From an uncultured Enterobacteriaceae bacterium (GTDB lineage Bacteria > Pseudomonadota > Gammaproteobacteria > Enterobacterales > Enterobacteriaceae), in NCBI GenBank assembly GCA_945271245.1, contig CALYPF010000015.1, positions 1 through 38,284 on the forward strand: a DNA stretch of 38,284 nt, written 5' to 3'. Shown piece after piece: positions 1-10,735 of this stretch (the first letter of the stretch is position 1; each line of letters begins with the position of its first letter). The position numbers and the translations under genes were made by a program. The notes below the pieces were generated by a model. It was not told the origin of the DNA. It worked only from the letters and a program-made list of their open reading frames with translations, and ran no database searches.

Positions 1-49
1 GATCAGTTTTCAACCGCTGGGGTGGATCAGTTTTGCACCGTTGGTAACA
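1..49. mobile_element. Terminal end of an IS21-family-like insertion sequence
   Basis: A unit of about 16 bases (GATCAGTTTT followed by an ACCG-containing tail) occurs twice, at 1-16 and at about 25-40. The segment ends TAACA at 45-49, where csiE coding sequence begins. Multiple short terminal repeats and a terminal CA are typical of IS21-family ends, so I read this as one end of such an element, with the rest outside the window. No transposase is visible, so the family call is inference from the end structure. Confidence 0.55.
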
Positions 50-782
50 CCAGCGACTGAAACTGATTTGTAAGCCGTAAAATCGCCCGGTGCAGGCGCT
101 GTGCATGCGGCTGACTGTCTCGCAAAGGGTCCGGTATGCATAATCTTCTTAACAGCAAAGAGATAAATAAGCATTCATGATGGTGCAGCGGTGCGATGGC
201 TCGCCGCTGCCAGAGGCGAAAAATGAGGTTAGCCGTAGGGGCCTCTTCGCTGGCCTCTATCCAGCGGCGCTGGGGATCGTCAAATTCCGGCGCGGAGGGC
301 GCCGTTTGCTGTGCCAGAGCATATTGAAACGCAAGGCGCAGATAATGGGCGTCCCTGGCGCTAAACTGGCGCCCCAGGCTGCGGGCGCAAAGCGCAATTA
401 GCGCATTAAGGTTGCAATCGTCATAAAGCGCCCGGGGCACATTTTGTGCCTGCAGAATACGCCTGAGCGCTGGGGTAAAATAGTCCCGCACTGACTCCGG
501 GCACAGCCGCAGCGCCTGATGCAGGGTATGCACGAGGCAAAGACGGCGGCTTAACGTTGGGCCTTCAAGCCCGCATTTTCCACCGGGACGCTCAATAAGC
601 TGTAGCGACGAATAACGGCACACAGTTTCAGATATCTCAGCTTTATCCGCGGGCGTTATCTCCGGCATGTTACCGTCTGCGGCAGGCGATAAATCGGCTG
701 TCAAACAGAGCATTAATAGCTGATGGCACAGACGCTGCGGGCCGGAAAGCGTCGGGGGGACTGGCAGGCTATGCGTCGTCAT
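27..782 (-). pseudogene. csiE: csiE, stationary-phase inducible PRD-type protein, truncated by an IS end
   Basis: The product resembles the N-terminal part of CsiE, a stationary-phase (RpoS/CRP-linked) protein with PTS-regulation-like (PRD) domains whose biochemical role is unknown. The frame is 251 codons, against about 426 in E. coli. The last recognisable CsiE residues are FQSLV, followed by six codons (LPTVQN) read out of the adjoining insertion-sequence end before a stop at 27-29. At least the second PRD domain is therefore lost. The start ATG at 780-782 begins MTTHSLPVPPTLSG, matching the usual CsiE opening. In K-12 yfhR lies between csiE and suhB; here only 210 bases separate them. The truncated product is probably non-functional. 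Confidence 0.8.
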
Positions 783-949
783 CCAGAGTATTTCCCGTTA
801 TCGCTTTTAAGCTATGAGCATAGTCAATACTTGACAATACCGACGTGGGTTAAGCGGGCGTTTTAGCGGGAATTACGGCTGGCTCACAGAAATGGGGGCG
901 TTGATTAGGTGCTGCTGTACGGCGGGCGAATCAGGTGCGGCAACGTGCA

Positions 950-976
950 GACAAAACGCCCCCGCGTGGCGGGGGC
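950..976 (-). terminator. Rho-independent terminator of suhB
   Basis: An 8-bp perfect stem, GCCCCCGC (958-965) against GCGGGGGC (969-976) with a 3-base loop, is followed on the minus strand by a T-rich run (953-956). It lies 17 bases past the suhB stop codon. Confidence 0.85.
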
Positions 977-992
977 GCTAATAGCGTATTTG

Positions 993-1796
993 CTAGCGCT
1001 TTAGCGCTTCGCTCAGTGATTCACGCATATCAGCAAGCATGTTTTTAACCACGCGAGGATTGCCGGCTACGATATTGCCGCTGGTCAGATAATTATGGCC
1101 GCCGGTAAAGTCGCAGACCAGGCCGCCAGCTTCGCGCACCAGCAGTTCACCCGCGGCGAAATCCCACGGGCGCAGGCCGATTTCGAAATAGCCGTCAACG
1201 CGGCCTGCCGCAAGCCAGGCGAGATCCAGCGCGGCGGAGCCGGTGCGGCGGAAGTCGGCGCAGCGGGTAAAGAATTTCGTCACGGTTGCCATATAGGCCG
1301 CGCTATGCTGTTTGGCTTTAAACGGAAAGCCGGTCGCCAGCACCGTCCCTTCAAGATCGCGCGCGCTACTGCCGCGCAGGCGATAGCCGTTAAGCTGAGC
1401 GCCCTGGCCACGAACCGCAGAGAACAATTCATTACGCATAGGATCGTAAACCACCGCGACTTCGGTTCTTCCTTTAATGCGCACGGCAATAGAGACCGCG
1501 AAGTGCGGCAGGCGTTTTACGAAGTTAGTGGTGCCATCCAGTGGATCGATAACCCATTGTACATCCAAATCCTCCCCCGGTAGCTCACCGGCTTCTTCGC
1601 TGATGATTGAGTGCTGGGGATAAGATTTATGAATCGTCTCAATAATGATGCGTTCCGCACCTTTATCAATATTGGTGACGAAGTCGTTGCTACCTTTTTG
1701 ACTGGTTTCAACGGCGTCCGGCGTTTCATAGTTTTTAGCGATAAAGTTGCCCGCCTTACGCGCGGCGCGTATGGCGATGTTGAGCATCGGATGCAT
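993..1796 (-). CDS. suhB: SuhB, inositol-1-monophosphatase and Nus-factor partner
   Basis: SuhB hydrolyses inositol monophosphates in vitro. In enterics its main role is as a subunit of the rRNA transcription antitermination complex, binding NusA and RNA polymerase. The sequence has the metal-binding signatures of the IMPase family: SEEAGE near residue 65, DPLDGTTNF near 84-92 and the C-terminal RPWDFAAGELLVREAGG. I chose the ATG at 1796 (MHPMLNIAI), which gives the family length of 267 residues. An ATG twelve bases upstream is open but would add MRVT, and the GTGAGAG ribosome site fits the inner start. The gene is divergent from trmJ across about 118 bases, and a strong terminator follows it. 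Confidence 0.96.
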   Translation of the reverse strand: MHPMLNIAIRAARKAGNFIAKNYETPDAVETSQKGSNDFVTNIDKGAERIIIETIHKSYPQHSIISEEAGELPGEDLDVQWVIDPLDGTTNFVKRLPHFAVSIAVRIKGRTEVAVVYDPMRNELFSAVRGQGAQLNGYRLRGSSARDLEGTVLATGFPFKAKQHSAAYMATVTKFFTRCADFRRTGSAALDLAWLAAGRVDGYFEIGLRPWDFAAGELLVREAGGLVCDFTGGHNYLTSGNIVAGNPRVVKNMLADMRESLSEALKR

Positions 1797-1914
1797 GGTT
1801 ACTCTCACTGGATGTTAAAGAACGGGAAAAACGGCGCAGAGTATAGCAGAGAGTTCGGAATGTGTCTCAGATTTATGGTAGCATGCCGGGTAAATTCCCC
1901 CTGTTGAAGACGCT

Positions 1915-2652
1915 ATGTTACAGAATATTCGAATTGTCCTGGTCGAAACTTCGCATACCGGAAATATGGGCTCCGTGGCTCGCGCAATGAAAACGATGGG
2001 GTTGACGAATCTTTGGCTGGTAAATCCGCTGGTGAAACCGGATTCTCAGGCCATTGCGTTAGCCGCGGGCGCCAGCGATGTCATCGGCCAGGCGCATATC
2101 GTTGATACGCTGGATGAAGCGCTTCAGGGCTGCAGCCTGGTGGTCGGGACCAGCGCGCGTTCCCGTACGCTGCCATGGCCGATGCTGGATCCCCGTGAAT
2201 GCGGAGTGAAGAGCGTCGATGAAGCGCGTCATGCGGACGTTGCGCTAGTATTTGGGCGTGAACGCGTTGGGTTAACCAATGACGAACTGCAAAAATGCCA
2301 CTATCACGTCGCCATTGCGGCCAACCCTGAATATAGCTCGCTTAACCTGGCCATGGCGGTTCAGGTCATCGCTTATGAAGTGCGGATGGCGTATCTGGCG
2401 GCTCAGGATGCGCCTGAAGCGCATGAAGAAGCCGTTTATCCGCTGGTGGACGACCTTGAGCGTTTTTATCAACATTTAGAGCAGGCGCTATTGGACAGCG
2501 GGTTTATCCGCGCCAGCCATCCCGGCCAGGTGATGAATAAGCTGCGTCGTCTATTTACGCGCGCGCGCCCTGAAAGCCAGGAGTTGAACATTTTGCGCGG
2601 CATGCTCTCCTCATTCAGTGAAGACAGTAAGACCAAAAAGGGCAGTCGGTAA
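1915..2652 (+). CDS. trmJ: TrmJ, tRNA (cytidine/uridine-32-2'-O)-methyltransferase
   Basis: TrmJ is a SAM-dependent SPOUT-family methyltransferase that 2'-O-methylates position 32 of several tRNAs. The 245-residue product begins [20 protein letters not shown]. It carries the SPOUT knot segments [14 protein letters not shown] (about residues 112-125) and [16 protein letters not shown] (about 140-155), which form the SAM-binding trefoil, followed by the usual helical C-terminal extension. Length and start agree with E. coli (246 residues). The ribosome site is weak (TTGAAG). The gene sits immediately upstream of the iscR control region, as in other enterics, and the first IscR-type site begins at its stop codon. 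Confidence 0.95.
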   Translation: MLQNIRIVLVETSHTGNMGSVARAMKTMGLTNLWLVNPLVKPDSQAIALAAGASDVIGQAHIVDTLDEALQGCSLVVGTSARSRTLPWPMLDPRECGVKSVDEARHADVALVFGRERVGLTNDELQKCHYHVAIAANPEYSSLNLAMAVQVIAYEVRMAYLAAQDAPEAHEEAVYPLVDDLERFYQHLEQALLDSGFIRASHPGQVMNKLRRLFTRARPESQELNILRGMLSSFSEDSKTKKGSR

Positions 2653-2701
2653 TAGTTGAGTAAAATACAGGGATAAATAGTTGACTAAAATACTCAGGAA
2701 T
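2652..2701 (+). promoter_or_regulatory. Two tandem IscR type-1 binding sites upstream of iscR
   Basis: Two near-copies of ATAGTTGA(G/C)TAAAATAC lie at 2652-2674 and 2677-2701. The second, ATAGTTGACT then AAAATACTCAGGAAT, fits the type-1 IscR consensus (ATASYYGACT-W-rich-AGTCRRSTAT) well. In E. coli [2Fe-2S]-IscR binds such sites to repress its own operon, and the position here implies the same feedback. I do not mark exact -35/-10 elements because no pair is clear. Confidence 0.75.
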
Positions 2702-2781
2702 GTCAGACTTGCGGTTGCTATGTAAAACATTGTTTAACATAAACCCCCGGGTCGAGGGGCATCTTTGAGGTTAAGTAAGAC

Positions 2782-3270
2782 ATGAGACTGACATCGAAAG
2801 GGCGCTACGCCGTTACCGCAATGCTGGATGTTGCACTTAACTCAGAAGCGGGTCCGGTACCGCTGGCTGATATTTCAGAACGTCAGGGTATTTCGCTTTC
2901 TTATCTGGAGCAGCTATTTTCCCGTTTACGCAAAAATGGCCTGGTAGCCAGTGTACGTGGCCCCGGTGGCGGATATCTTCTGGGCAAAGATGCAGGAAGC
3001 ATCGCAGTTGGTGAAGTGATAAGCGCCGTAGATGAGTCAGTGGATGCGACTCGCTGTCAGGGGAAAGGCGGTTGTCAGGGGGGCGATAAATGTTTAACGC
3101 ACGCTCTTTGGCGCGATCTTAGCGATCGCCTGACCGGTTTTTTGAATAATATTACGCTCGGCGAACTGATGCACAATCAGGAAGTTCAGGATGTTTCCGA
3201 TCGCCAGCACGGCGAAAGCCAGCGCTCTTCGCGCGCACAGGACGCGATTGACGTAAAACTGCGCGCATAA
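2782..3270 (+). CDS. iscR: IscR, Rrf2-family iron-sulfur cluster regulator
   Basis: IscR is a [2Fe-2S]-binding transcription factor that represses the isc operon when its cluster is loaded and controls suf and other genes in both apo and holo forms. The 162-residue product has the N-terminal winged helix ([19 protein letters not shown]; recognition region [18 protein letters not shown]). The cluster ligands are three cysteines and a histidine in [19 protein letters not shown], about residues 92-107. The C-terminal tail (after about residue 130) differs from E. coli, as is common. It is the first gene of iscRSUA-hscBA-fdx-iscX, preceded by tandem type-1 sites. Confidence 0.97.
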   Translation: MRLTSKGRYAVTAMLDVALNSEAGPVPLADISERQGISLSYLEQLFSRLRKNGLVASVRGPGGGYLLGKDAGSIAVGEVISAVDESVDATRCQGKGGCQGGDKCLTHALWRDLSDRLTGFLNNITLGELMHNQEVQDVSDRQHGESQRSSRAQDAIDVKLRA

Positions 3271-3365
3271 TAAGCCGTTGCCATAACGCCATAGTTGAAT
3301 GCGAGCGGCGTATTAAAACGCGCTCGCTTCTAACGCATTAAAGTGATGTACGGAGCTTTAGAGCA
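3271..3365 (+). promoter_or_regulatory. iscR-iscS intercistronic region with a strong hairpin
   Basis: The 95-base gap contains a stem, GCGAGCG against CGCTCGC, at about 3301-3327 just before the iscS ribosome site (GGAGC). In E. coli this interval is where the iron-stress sRNA RyhB acts, leaving a stable iscR 5' fragment while the distal mRNA decays. The hairpin here is consistent with that differential stability. RyhB pairing itself was not tested. Confidence 0.5.
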
Positions 3366-4580
3366 ATGAAACTACCGATTTACCTCGACTACTCTGCGAC
3401 AACGCCGGTCGATCCGCGCGTCGCGGAGAAGATGATGCAATTTTTAACGATGGATGGGACTTTCGGTAACCCGGCGTCCCGTTCACACCGGTTTGGCTGG
3501 CAGGCGGAAGAAGCGGTAGATATCGCGCGTAACCAAATTGCCGAGCTGGTCGGTGCAGATCCTCGTGAGATAGTCTTCACCTCCGGCGCGACTGAGTCGG
3601 ATAACCTGGCGATTAAAGGCGCTGCCAATTTCTATCAGAAGAAAGGCAAGCACATCATCACCAGCAAAACTGAGCATAAAGCGGTGCTGGACACCTGCCG
3701 TCAGTTAGAGCGCGAAGGTTTCGACGTTACTTACCTGGCGCCGCAGCGCAATGGCATTATCGATCTGAAAGAACTAGAAGCCGCGATGCGCGACGACACG
3801 ATTCTTGTCTCCATCATGCACGTCAATAATGAGATAGGCGTAGTACAGGATATTGCCTCGATCGGCGAAATGTGCCGCGCCCGCGGGATTATCTATCACG
3901 TTGATGCCACTCAGAGCGTAGGCAAATTGCCTATCGATCTGAGCCAGCTGAAAGTTGACCTGATGTCGTTCTCCGGCCATAAAATCTACGGACCGAAAGG
4001 CATTGGTGCGCTGTACGTGCGCCGTAAACCGCGGGTACGCATTGAAGCGCAGATCCACGGCGGTGGCCATGAGCGTGGCATGCGCTCCGGCACGCTGCCC
4101 GTGCATCAGATTGTCGGGATGGGTGAGGCTTACCGCATCGCAAAAGAAGAAATGGCGAGTGAAATGGCGCGTCAGCGCGGGCTGCGCGATCGCCTGTGGA
4201 ATGGCCTGAAAGATATTGAAGAAGTCTATCTGAATGGCTGTCTGGAACAGGGCGCCCCTAATATTCTTAACGTCAGCTTTAACTACGTTGAAGGTGAGTC
4301 TCTCATCATGGCGCTGAAAGATTTGGCCGTTTCCTCGGGATCGGCCTGTACTTCCGCCAGCCTTGAGCCTTCCTATGTATTGCGCGCGCTGGGCATGAAC
4401 GATGAACTGGCGCACAGTTCAATCCGCTTCTCTCTGGGTCGGTTTACCACGGAAGAGGAGATCGATTACACCATTGATCTGGTGCGTAAATCTATTGGGC
4501 GCCTGCGCGATTTGTCTCCGCTTTGGGAGATGTTTAAGCAGGGCGTGGATATAAACAGCATTGAGTGGTCGCACCACTAA
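3366..4580 (+). CDS. iscS: IscS, cysteine desulfurase
   Basis: IscS is a PLP enzyme that takes sulfur from L-cysteine and hands it, as a persulfide, to IscU for Fe-S assembly and to TusA and ThiI for tRNA thiolation and thiamine synthesis. At 404 residues it has exactly the E. coli length. Visible features are the PLP-binding TEHKAVLD, the Schiff-base lysine in [12 protein letters not shown] (about residue 206), and the mobile-loop persulfide cysteine in [20 protein letters not shown] (about residue 328). It lies between iscR and iscU in the isc operon. The C-terminal WSHH resembles the IscU-binding tail of E. coli IscS. Confidence 0.98.
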   Translation: MKLPIYLDYSATTPVDPRVAEKMMQFLTMDGTFGNPASRSHRFGWQAEEAVDIARNQIAELVGADPREIVFTSGATESDNLAIKGAANFYQKKGKHIITSKTEHKAVLDTCRQLEREGFDVTYLAPQRNGIIDLKELEAAMRDDTILVSIMHVNNEIGVVQDIASIGEMCRARGIIYHVDATQSVGKLPIDLSQLKVDLMSFSGHKIYGPKGIGALYVRRKPRVRIEAQIHGGGHERGMRSGTLPVHQIVGMGEAYRIAKEEMASEMARQRGLRDRLWNGLKDIEEVYLNGCLEQGAPNILNVSFNYVEGESLIMALKDLAVSSGSACTSASLEPSYVLRALGMNDELAHSSIRFSLGRFTTEEEIDYTIDLVRKSIGRLRDLSPLWEMFKQGVDINSIEWSHH

Positions 4581-4608
4581 CAGGCACCGGACGGTAGGAG
4601 AACATATC

Positions 4609-4995
4609 ATGGCATACAGCGATAAAGTTATCGATCACTATGAGAATCCACGTAATGTCGGTTCTTTTGACAACGGCGATGACAACATCGGTAGCGGCAT
4701 GGTCGGCGCACCGGCCTGCGGCGATGTGATGAAGCTACAGATTAAAGTCAACAATGATGGCATTATTGAAGATGCGCGCTTTAAGACGTATGGCTGCGGT
4801 TCCGCCATTGCGTCCAGCTCGCTGGTCACCGAGTGGGTGAAGGGCAAAAGTCTGGATGAAGCTCAGGCGATAAAGAATACCGATATCGCGGAAGAACTGG
4901 AGCTACCGCCGGTGAAAATTCACTGTTCTATTCTGGCGGAAGACGCCATTAAAGCCGCCATTGCGGACTATAAAAGCAAACGTGAAGTGAAATAA
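4609..4995 (+). CDS. iscU: IscU, Fe-S cluster assembly scaffold
   Basis: IscU is the scaffold on which IscS-derived sulfur and iron are built into [2Fe-2S] clusters before HscA/HscB-driven transfer. The 128-residue product carries the three cluster cysteines in GAPACGD (C37), YGCGSA (C63) and IHCSI (C106), with Asp39. It also has the LPPVK motif (about 99-103) that HscA recognises. I chose ATG 4609 (MAYSDKV), preceded by TAGGAG at proper spacing. The frame is open further upstream but would overlap iscS and lacks similarity. It sits 28 bases downstream of iscS. Confidence 0.98.
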   Translation: MAYSDKVIDHYENPRNVGSFDNGDDNIGSGMVGAPACGDVMKLQIKVNNDGIIEDARFKTYGCGSAIASSSLVTEWVKGKSLDEAQAIKNTDIAEELELPPVKIHCSILAEDAIKAAIADYKSKREVK

Positions 4996-5009
4996 TTAGA
5001 GGTTGTGAT

Positions 5010-5333
5010 ATGTCGATTACCCTTAGCGACTCCGCCGCTGCGCGTGTAAATACCTTCCTGGCCAATCGCGGCAAGGGGTTTGGTCTGCGTCTTGGCGTGC
5101 GTACTTCCGGCTGTTCCGGTATGGCGTATGTGCTGGAGTTTGTCGACGAGCCGGCGGCGGAAGACGTGGTGTTCGAAGACAAAGGCGTGAAGGTGGTAGT
5201 CGATGGCAAAAGCCTGCAGTTTCTGGACGGCACTCAGCTGGACTTCGTTAAGGAAGGCCTGAACGAAGGATTTAAATTTACGAATCCTAATGTAAAAGAT
5301 GAGTGCGGCTGCGGCGAAAGCTTCAACGTTTAA
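5010..5333 (+). CDS. iscA: IscA, A-type iron-sulfur carrier
   Basis: IscA is an A-type carrier that receives clusters from IscU and delivers them, especially [4Fe-4S], to client apoproteins. The 107-residue product shows the three conserved cysteines: C35 in TSGCSGMAY and C99/C101 in DECGCGESF near the C-terminus. Length equals the E. coli protein. It starts 14 bases after iscU with a clear AGAGG ribosome site. Confidence 0.97.
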   Translation: MSITLSDSAAARVNTFLANRGKGFGLRLGVRTSGCSGMAYVLEFVDEPAAEDVVFEDKGVKVVVDGKSLQFLDGTQLDFVKEGLNEGFKFTNPNVKDECGCGESFNV

Positions 5334-5409
5334 TTCCGCTTTGTTGTGACTGCTCCACCGCCGGCCCGGCGCGTGGAGCATTGCTTTATCATGCACGTCT
5401 GAGAACGCT

Positions 5410-5925
5410 ATGGATTACTTCACTCTCTTTAATCTGCCTGTGCGCTTCGAACTCGATACGGCTCTGCTGGCCGCTCGCTATCAGGATCTGCAGCGTCAGT
5501 TCCATCCCGATAACTATGCCAGCCGTCCACAGGCCGAGCAACTTCAGGCTGTACAGCAATCAGCGACGATTAATCAGGCCTGGAATACGCTACGACATCC
5601 GCTGCCTCGCGCGGAATACCTCCTTTCGCTTCACGGGTATGACCTGGCTAATGAACAGCAAACGGTGCGCGATACGTCCTTTTTAATGGAGCAACTGGCG
5701 CTGCGCGAAGAGCTGGAATCCATCGGCGAGAAGCAGGACGAGGCGCAGCTGGTGGAGTTTATGCAGCGCGTTAAAAACATTATGCAGCAGCGCAGCGCGC
5801 ATATGGTGCAGCTGCTTAACGATGAAGCCTGGGAACAGGCTGCCGACACCGTACGTAAGCTGCGGTTTCTTGATAAGCTGTACGGCGCTGCGGAACAGCT
5901 TGAAGAAAAGCTGCTCGATTTTTAA
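5410..5925 (+). CDS. hscB: HscB, J-domain co-chaperone for Fe-S transfer
   Basis: HscB binds IscU, brings it to HscA and stimulates HscA ATPase. The N-terminal J domain (about residues 1-75) has the diagnostic HPD in [16 protein letters not shown]. The C-terminal helical domain (about 85-171), with [12 protein letters not shown], is the IscU-binding part. The 171-residue length is that of E. coli. It follows iscA by 76 bases and precedes hscA by 14. Confidence 0.97.
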   Translation: MDYFTLFNLPVRFELDTALLAARYQDLQRQFHPDNYASRPQAEQLQAVQQSATINQAWNTLRHPLPRAEYLLSLHGYDLANEQQTVRDTSFLMEQLALREELESIGEKQDEAQLVEFMQRVKNIMQQRSAHMVQLLNDEAWEQAADTVRKLRFLDKLYGAAEQLEEKLLDF

Positions 5926-5939
5926 TTCTGGACGCGACT

Positions 5940-7790
5940 ATGGCTTTATTACAAATAAGCGAACCTGGCATGAGCGCCGCGCCGCATCAGCGCAGGCTGG
6001 CTGCCGGTATTGACCTCGGTACCACCAATTCGCTGGTAGCAACCGTGCGCAGCGGTAAGGCGGAAACCTTGCCCGACACAGAGGGCAGGCATTTGCTGCC
6101 TTCCGTAGTGCATTATCAGGCGCAATCGCATACCGTCGGCGCTGAAGCGCGCGCGCGCGCGGCATCCGATCCGGCAAACACCATCAGTTCCGTTAAACGC
6201 TTAATGGGGCGTTCGCTTGCTGATATCCAGGCCCGGTATCCCCATCTTCCTTATCGGCTGCAGGCAAGTGAAAACGGCCTGCCAATGATTGACACCCCCG
6301 CGGGTCTGCTCAATCCGGTGCGTATTTCAGCCGATATTCTAAAGCAACTGGCGCAGCGCGCGCAGTCGGCGCTGGACGGTGAGCTGGACGGTGTTGTGAT
6401 CACCGTACCTGCCTATTTTGACGACGCCCAGCGGCAGGGGACGAAAGATGCGGCCCGGCTAGCTGGCTTGCACGTGCTGCGATTACTGAATGAACCTACG
6501 GCGGCGGCGATCGCGTATGGTCTGGATTCAGGGCAGGAAGGTATCATCGCGGTTTACGATTTAGGCGGCGGTACCTTTGATATTTCGATTTTGCGCCTGA
6601 GCCGCGGCGTATTCGAAGTATTGGCCACCGGCGGTGATTCTGCGCTCGGGGGTGACGACTTCGATCATCTGCTGGCAGACTCGCTGCGCGAGCGGGCAGG
6701 CATTGCAGACCGCGATGACGATCGCGTGCAGCGGGAATTACTGGACGCGGCTATCGGCGCGAAAATTGCGCTGAGCGAGACGGATAGCGCGGCGGTTGAG
6801 GTTGCTGGCTGGCAGGGAACGGTAACGCGCGCGCAGTTTGAAGCGCTGGTTTCTCCGCTGGTCAAGCGTACCTTACTGTCCTGCCGCCGGGCATTGAAAG
6901 ATGCGGGCGTCGAGGCAGGCGAGGTTCAGAACGTGGTGATGGTCGGTGGCTCTACCCGAGTGCCATTGGTGCGTGAGCGCGTGGGTGATTTCTTTGGCCG
7001 TTCACCGTTAACTACCATCGATCCGGATAAAGTCGTGGCCGTGGGCGCTGCGATTCAGGCGGATATCCTGGTTGGCAATAAACCAGACAGTGAAATGCTG
7101 CTGCTGGACGTCATTCCTCTGTCTCTCGGTCTGGAAACCATGGGCGGGCTGGTGGAAAAGGTCATCCCGCGCAATACGACTATTCCCGTCGCCCGCGCTC
7201 AGGAATTTACTACCTTTAAAGACGGGCAAACGGCGATGGCTATCCACGTCATGCAGGGTGAGCGTGAGCTGGTGCAGGATTGCCGCTCTCTGGCGCGCTT
7301 TTCGCTGCGGGATATCCCGCCCTTGCCGGCAGGAGGTGCACATATTCGCGTTACGTTCCAGGTGGATGCGGATGGATTGTTAAGCGTCACGGCGATGGAG
7401 AAATCAACGGGCGTTGAGGCTTCAATTCAGGTGAAACCCTCCTACGGCCTGTCCGACGGCGAGATAGCCTCTATGATTCAGGACTCAATGAGTTTCGCCG
7501 AGCTTGACGTTCAGGCGCGAATGCTGGCCGAACAGAAAGTGGAAGCGGCGCGCGTGCTGGAAAGCGTGCGCAGCGCGCTAAACGCAGATGGCAACTTATT
7601 AAGCGATAACGAACGTCAGTCGATCGAGCAAAGTGCCGCAATATTGCAGCAGGCTGCCGAACGGGATAACGTTGAAGACATCAAACAAGCCATTAAAACT
7701 ATAGACAAACAAACCCAGGATTTTGCCGCACGCCGTATGGATGTTTCTATCCGCCAGGCGCTGACTGGTCAGTCCGTGGACGAGGTTTAA
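5940..7790 (+). CDS. hscA: HscA, Hsp70-class chaperone dedicated to IscU
   Basis: HscA is a specialised Hsp70 that binds the LPPVK motif of IscU and uses ATP to promote cluster release to acceptors. The 616 residues contain all three Hsp70 signatures: [12 protein letters not shown] (about 24-35), [14 protein letters not shown] (about 205-218) and [15 protein letters not shown] (about 338-352). A substrate-binding domain and a C-terminal lid follow. The N-terminus has the short HscA-specific extension before the ATPase domain. It is co-transcribed with hscB and fdx, with a 2-base gap to fdx. Confidence 0.98.
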   Translation: MALLQISEPGMSAAPHQRRLAAGIDLGTTNSLVATVRSGKAETLPDTEGRHLLPSVVHYQAQSHTVGAEARARAASDPANTISSVKRLMGRSLADIQARYPHLPYRLQASENGLPMIDTPAGLLNPVRISADILKQLAQRAQSALDGELDGVVITVPAYFDDAQRQGTKDAARLAGLHVLRLLNEPTAAAIAYGLDSGQEGIIAVYDLGGGTFDISILRLSRGVFEVLATGGDSALGGDDFDHLLADSLRERAGIADRDDDRVQRELLDAAIGAKIALSETDSAAVEVAGWQGTVTRAQFEALVSPLVKRTLLSCRRALKDAGVEAGEVQNVVMVGGSTRVPLVRERVGDFFGRSPLTTIDPDKVVAVGAAIQADILVGNKPDSEMLLLDVIPLSLGLETMGGLVEKVIPRNTTIPVARAQEFTTFKDGQTAMAIHVMQGERELVQDCRSLARFSLRDIPPLPAGGAHIRVTFQVDADGLLSVTAMEKSTGVEASIQVKPSYGLSDGEIASMIQDSMSFAELDVQARMLAEQKVEAARVLESVRSALNADGNLLSDNERQSIEQSAAILQQAAERDNVEDIKQAIKTIDKQTQDFAARRMDVSIRQALTGQSVDEV

Positions 7791-7792
7791 GT

Positions 7793-8128
7793 ATGCCTAA
7801 AATTGTTTTCTTGCCCCATCAGGATTTATGCCCGGATGGCGCAGTGCTGGAAGCGCAAAGCGGTGAAACCATTCTGGACGTGGCGCTGCGTAATGGGATT
7901 GAGATTGAACACGCCTGTGAGAAATCCTGCGCCTGTACTACCTGTCACTGCGTGGTGCGTGAAGGGTTTGATTCGCTGGCGGAAAGCTCAGAAGAAGAAG
8001 ATGACATGCTGGATAAAGCCTGGGGGCTGGAGCCGGAAAGCCGTCTGGGGTGTCAGGCACGCGTGGCCGACGAAGATTTAGTGGTAGAGATCCCTCGCTA
8101 CACTATCAATCACGCGCGTGAGCATTGA
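7793..8128 (+). CDS. fdx: Fdx, ISC-type [2Fe-2S] ferredoxin
   Basis: This adrenodoxin-type ferredoxin is thought to supply electrons for Fe-S assembly on IscU and IscS. The 111-residue protein has the ligand pattern C-x5-C-x2-C in [12 protein letters not shown] (about residues 42-51) and the distal cysteine in RLGCQARV (about 87). The acidic segment [20 protein letters not shown] is the partner-docking helix region. The start lies two bases after the hscA stop, suggesting translational coupling. Confidence 0.97.
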   Translation: MPKIVFLPHQDLCPDGAVLEAQSGETILDVALRNGIEIEHACEKSCACTTCHCVVREGFDSLAESSEEEDDMLDKAWGLEPESRLGCQARVADEDLVVEIPRYTINHAREH

Positions 8129-8139
8129 CGGGGGCGTAT

Positions 8140-8340
8140 ATGGGCCTGAAGTGGACTGACAGCCGGGAAATTGGCGAAGCGCTTTACGATAGCCGCCCGG
8201 ATACCGATCCGAAAACGGTGCGCTTTACCGATTTGCATCGCTGGATTTGCGAGCTGGATAATTTTGATGACGATCCGGACGCGTCCAGTGAAAAAATTCT
8301 TGAAGCGATCCTTTTGGTATGGCTTGACGAGGCGGACTAG
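8140..8340 (+). CDS. iscX: IscX, small acidic ISC accessory protein
   Basis: IscX (YfhJ) is a small acidic protein that binds IscS and iron, and modulates cluster assembly at the same site as frataxin. The 66-residue product begins [17 protein letters not shown] and keeps the conserved [20 protein letters not shown] and the C-terminal [15 protein letters not shown] chose ATG 8140, the family start. An upstream in-frame ATG at 8125 would overlap fdx and add five unconserved residues. It is the last Fe-S gene before a strong terminator. Confidence 0.95.
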   Translation: MGLKWTDSREIGEALYDSRPDTDPKTVRFTDLHRWICELDNFDDDPDASSEKILEAILLVWLDEAD

Positions 8341-8373
8341 CCGTCGCTAAACCGCCGGTACGCCATGTCAATT

Positions 8374-8410
8374 AAAGAGGGAAAACATCGCGTTTTCCCT
8401 CTTTCCCTTT
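8374..8410 (+). terminator. Terminator-like hairpin after iscX
   Basis: A 13-base perfect stem (AAAGAGGGAAAAC at 8374-8386 against its complement at 8392-8404) has a 5-base loop and is followed by a pyrimidine-rich tract. It separates the isc genes from pepB, which is co-transcribed in E. coli, so termination may be partial. Confidence 0.7.
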
Positions 8411-8514
8411 CGGGCGCATTCTGTGCCAGTTTGGTTGCCGCTCGCCTGGCGGAACGGAGGCACAAACCGATCGCCATAATTTTCATCTATCGAATTTAAC
8501 AGGAGTACAGATCG

Positions 8515-9798
8515 ATGAGTGAAACGATGAACATTACTCTTTCTACCCAGCCGGCAGACGCGCGCTGGGGGGAGAAAAGCGCCTGGAGCATTCAGCCTGA
8601 GGGCATAACCCTGCATCCTGGCGCGCAGGAGCCGCTAACTCTTATTCAGCGCGCGGCGCGTAAAATTGACGGACTTGGTTTTAAACGCGTTCGCCTCGCC
8701 GGGGAAGGCTGGACTCTGGAAAAATGCTGGGCCTTTTGGATGGGGTTCCGGGCACCGAAGGGCGAGCGTCACGTTGAATGGCCGACGCTAAATGATGCTG
8801 AATCCCGGGAACTGCAGCAGCGCCTGACCATTATCGATTGGGTGCGTGACACGATTAATGCTCCTGCGGAAGATTTAGGCCCGGCGGAGCTGGCGCAGCG
8901 CGCGGTCGATCTGCTAAGCCAGTGCGGTGGCGATAGCGTTTCGTATCGTATTGTGCGCGGGGAAGATCTGCGTGAACAAAATTATATGGGAATCTATACC
9001 GTTGGGCGCGGCTCCAGCCGTTCCCCTGCGCTACTGACGCTCGACTACAACCCCAGCGGAGATGCCAACGCGCCGGTTTATGCCTGCCTGGTCGGAAAAG
9101 GTATCACTTTTGATTCCGGGGGTTATAGCATCAAACAAAGCGCGTTTATGGATTCTATGAAATCGGATATGGGCGGCGCGGCGCTGGTTACCGGCGCGCT
9201 GGCGTTTGCCATGTCGCGCGGTTTAACGCGGCGGGTGAAACTGATTTTATGCTGTGCGGATAATCTTATCAGCGGCAACGCTTTTAAGCTGGGAGATATC
9301 ATTCGCTATCGCAACGGGAAAAGCGTTGAAATCATGAACACGGATGCGGAAGGGCGACTGGTGCTGGCGGATGGCTTGATTGACGCCAGCGCAATGAATC
9401 CAGAGATGATTATTGATTGCGCTACCCTGACCGGCGCGGCGAAAACGGCGCTCGGCAATGATTACCATGCGGCATTGAGTTTCGATGATGCGCTGGTTGA
9501 ACGTTTGCAGCGCAGCGCAGCGGCCGAGGGTGAATCGTTTTGGCGCCTGCCGCTGGCGGAATTCCATCGCCATCAGCTTCCGTCGAACTTTGCCGACCTG
9601 AATAACACTGGCAGCGCCGCCTGCCCCGCGGGGGCGAGTACGGCAGCGGGTTTCCTGTCCCATTTTGTCGAGAATTATCGTCACGGATGGCTGCATATTG
9701 ACTGTTCGGCCACCTACCGTAAAAGCGCGGTCGATCTCTGGTCGGCAGGCGCAACCGGTATTGGCGTACGCACACTGGCGAATTTGCTATTGGCCTGA
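8515..9798 (+). CDS. pepB: PepB, leucyl-aminopeptidase family (M17) peptidase B
   Basis: PepB is a cytosolic manganese-dependent aminopeptidase of the M17 family with broad specificity for N-terminal residues. The 427-residue length equals that of E. coli. Metal and catalytic motifs are visible: [15 protein letters not shown] (lysine and aspartate ligands, about 195-209), MKSDMGGAA (about 218-226) and the family signature [14 protein letters not shown] (about 281-294). The N-terminal third is noticeably more diverged from E. coli and Salmonella than the Fe-S genes beside it. It follows the isc operon by 174 bases. Confidence 0.96.
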   Translation: MSETMNITLSTQPADARWGEKSAWSIQPEGITLHPGAQEPLTLIQRAARKIDGLGFKRVRLAGEGWTLEKCWAFWMGFRAPKGERHVEWPTLNDAESRELQQRLTIIDWVRDTINAPAEDLGPAELAQRAVDLLSQCGGDSVSYRIVRGEDLREQNYMGIYTVGRGSSRSPALLTLDYNPSGDANAPVYACLVGKGITFDSGGYSIKQSAFMDSMKSDMGGAALVTGALAFAMSRGLTRRVKLILCCADNLISGNAFKLGDIIRYRNGKSVEIMNTDAEGRLVLADGLIDASAMNPEMIIDCATLTGAAKTALGNDYHAALSFDDALVERLQRSAAAEGESFWRLPLAEFHRHQLPSNFADLNNTGSAACPAGASTAAGFLSHFVENYRHGWLHIDCSATYRKSAVDLWSAGATGIGVRTLANLLLA

Positions 9799-9819
9799 TG
9801 GCTGGCGTTACCTTTTGAT

Positions 9820-9845
9820 ACGCCGGATATCTGTGATTCCGGCGT
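9820..9845 (+). terminator. Short hairpin between pepB and sseB
   Basis: ACGCCGGA (9820-9827) pairs with TCCGGCGT (9838-9845). No T-run follows at once, so this may be a weak terminator or an mRNA stabilising structure. Confidence 0.4.
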
Positions 9846-9889
9846 CGTGCTATTCTGGCCCGACGCTGGCCTTTATTTTGTGAAACCGT

Positions 9890-10711
<822 letters not shown>

Positions 10712-10735
10712 GCGCAGGGATGTCTTCCCGGGCTC

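Noticed and set aside
177-401. 74-codon plus-strand frame inside csiE
   Set aside because: It is antisense to csiE and has neither a ribosome site nor similarity to anything I know.
3774-4415. 213-codon minus-strand frame inside iscS
   Set aside because: It lies fully within the strongly conserved iscS coding sequence and shows no independent features.
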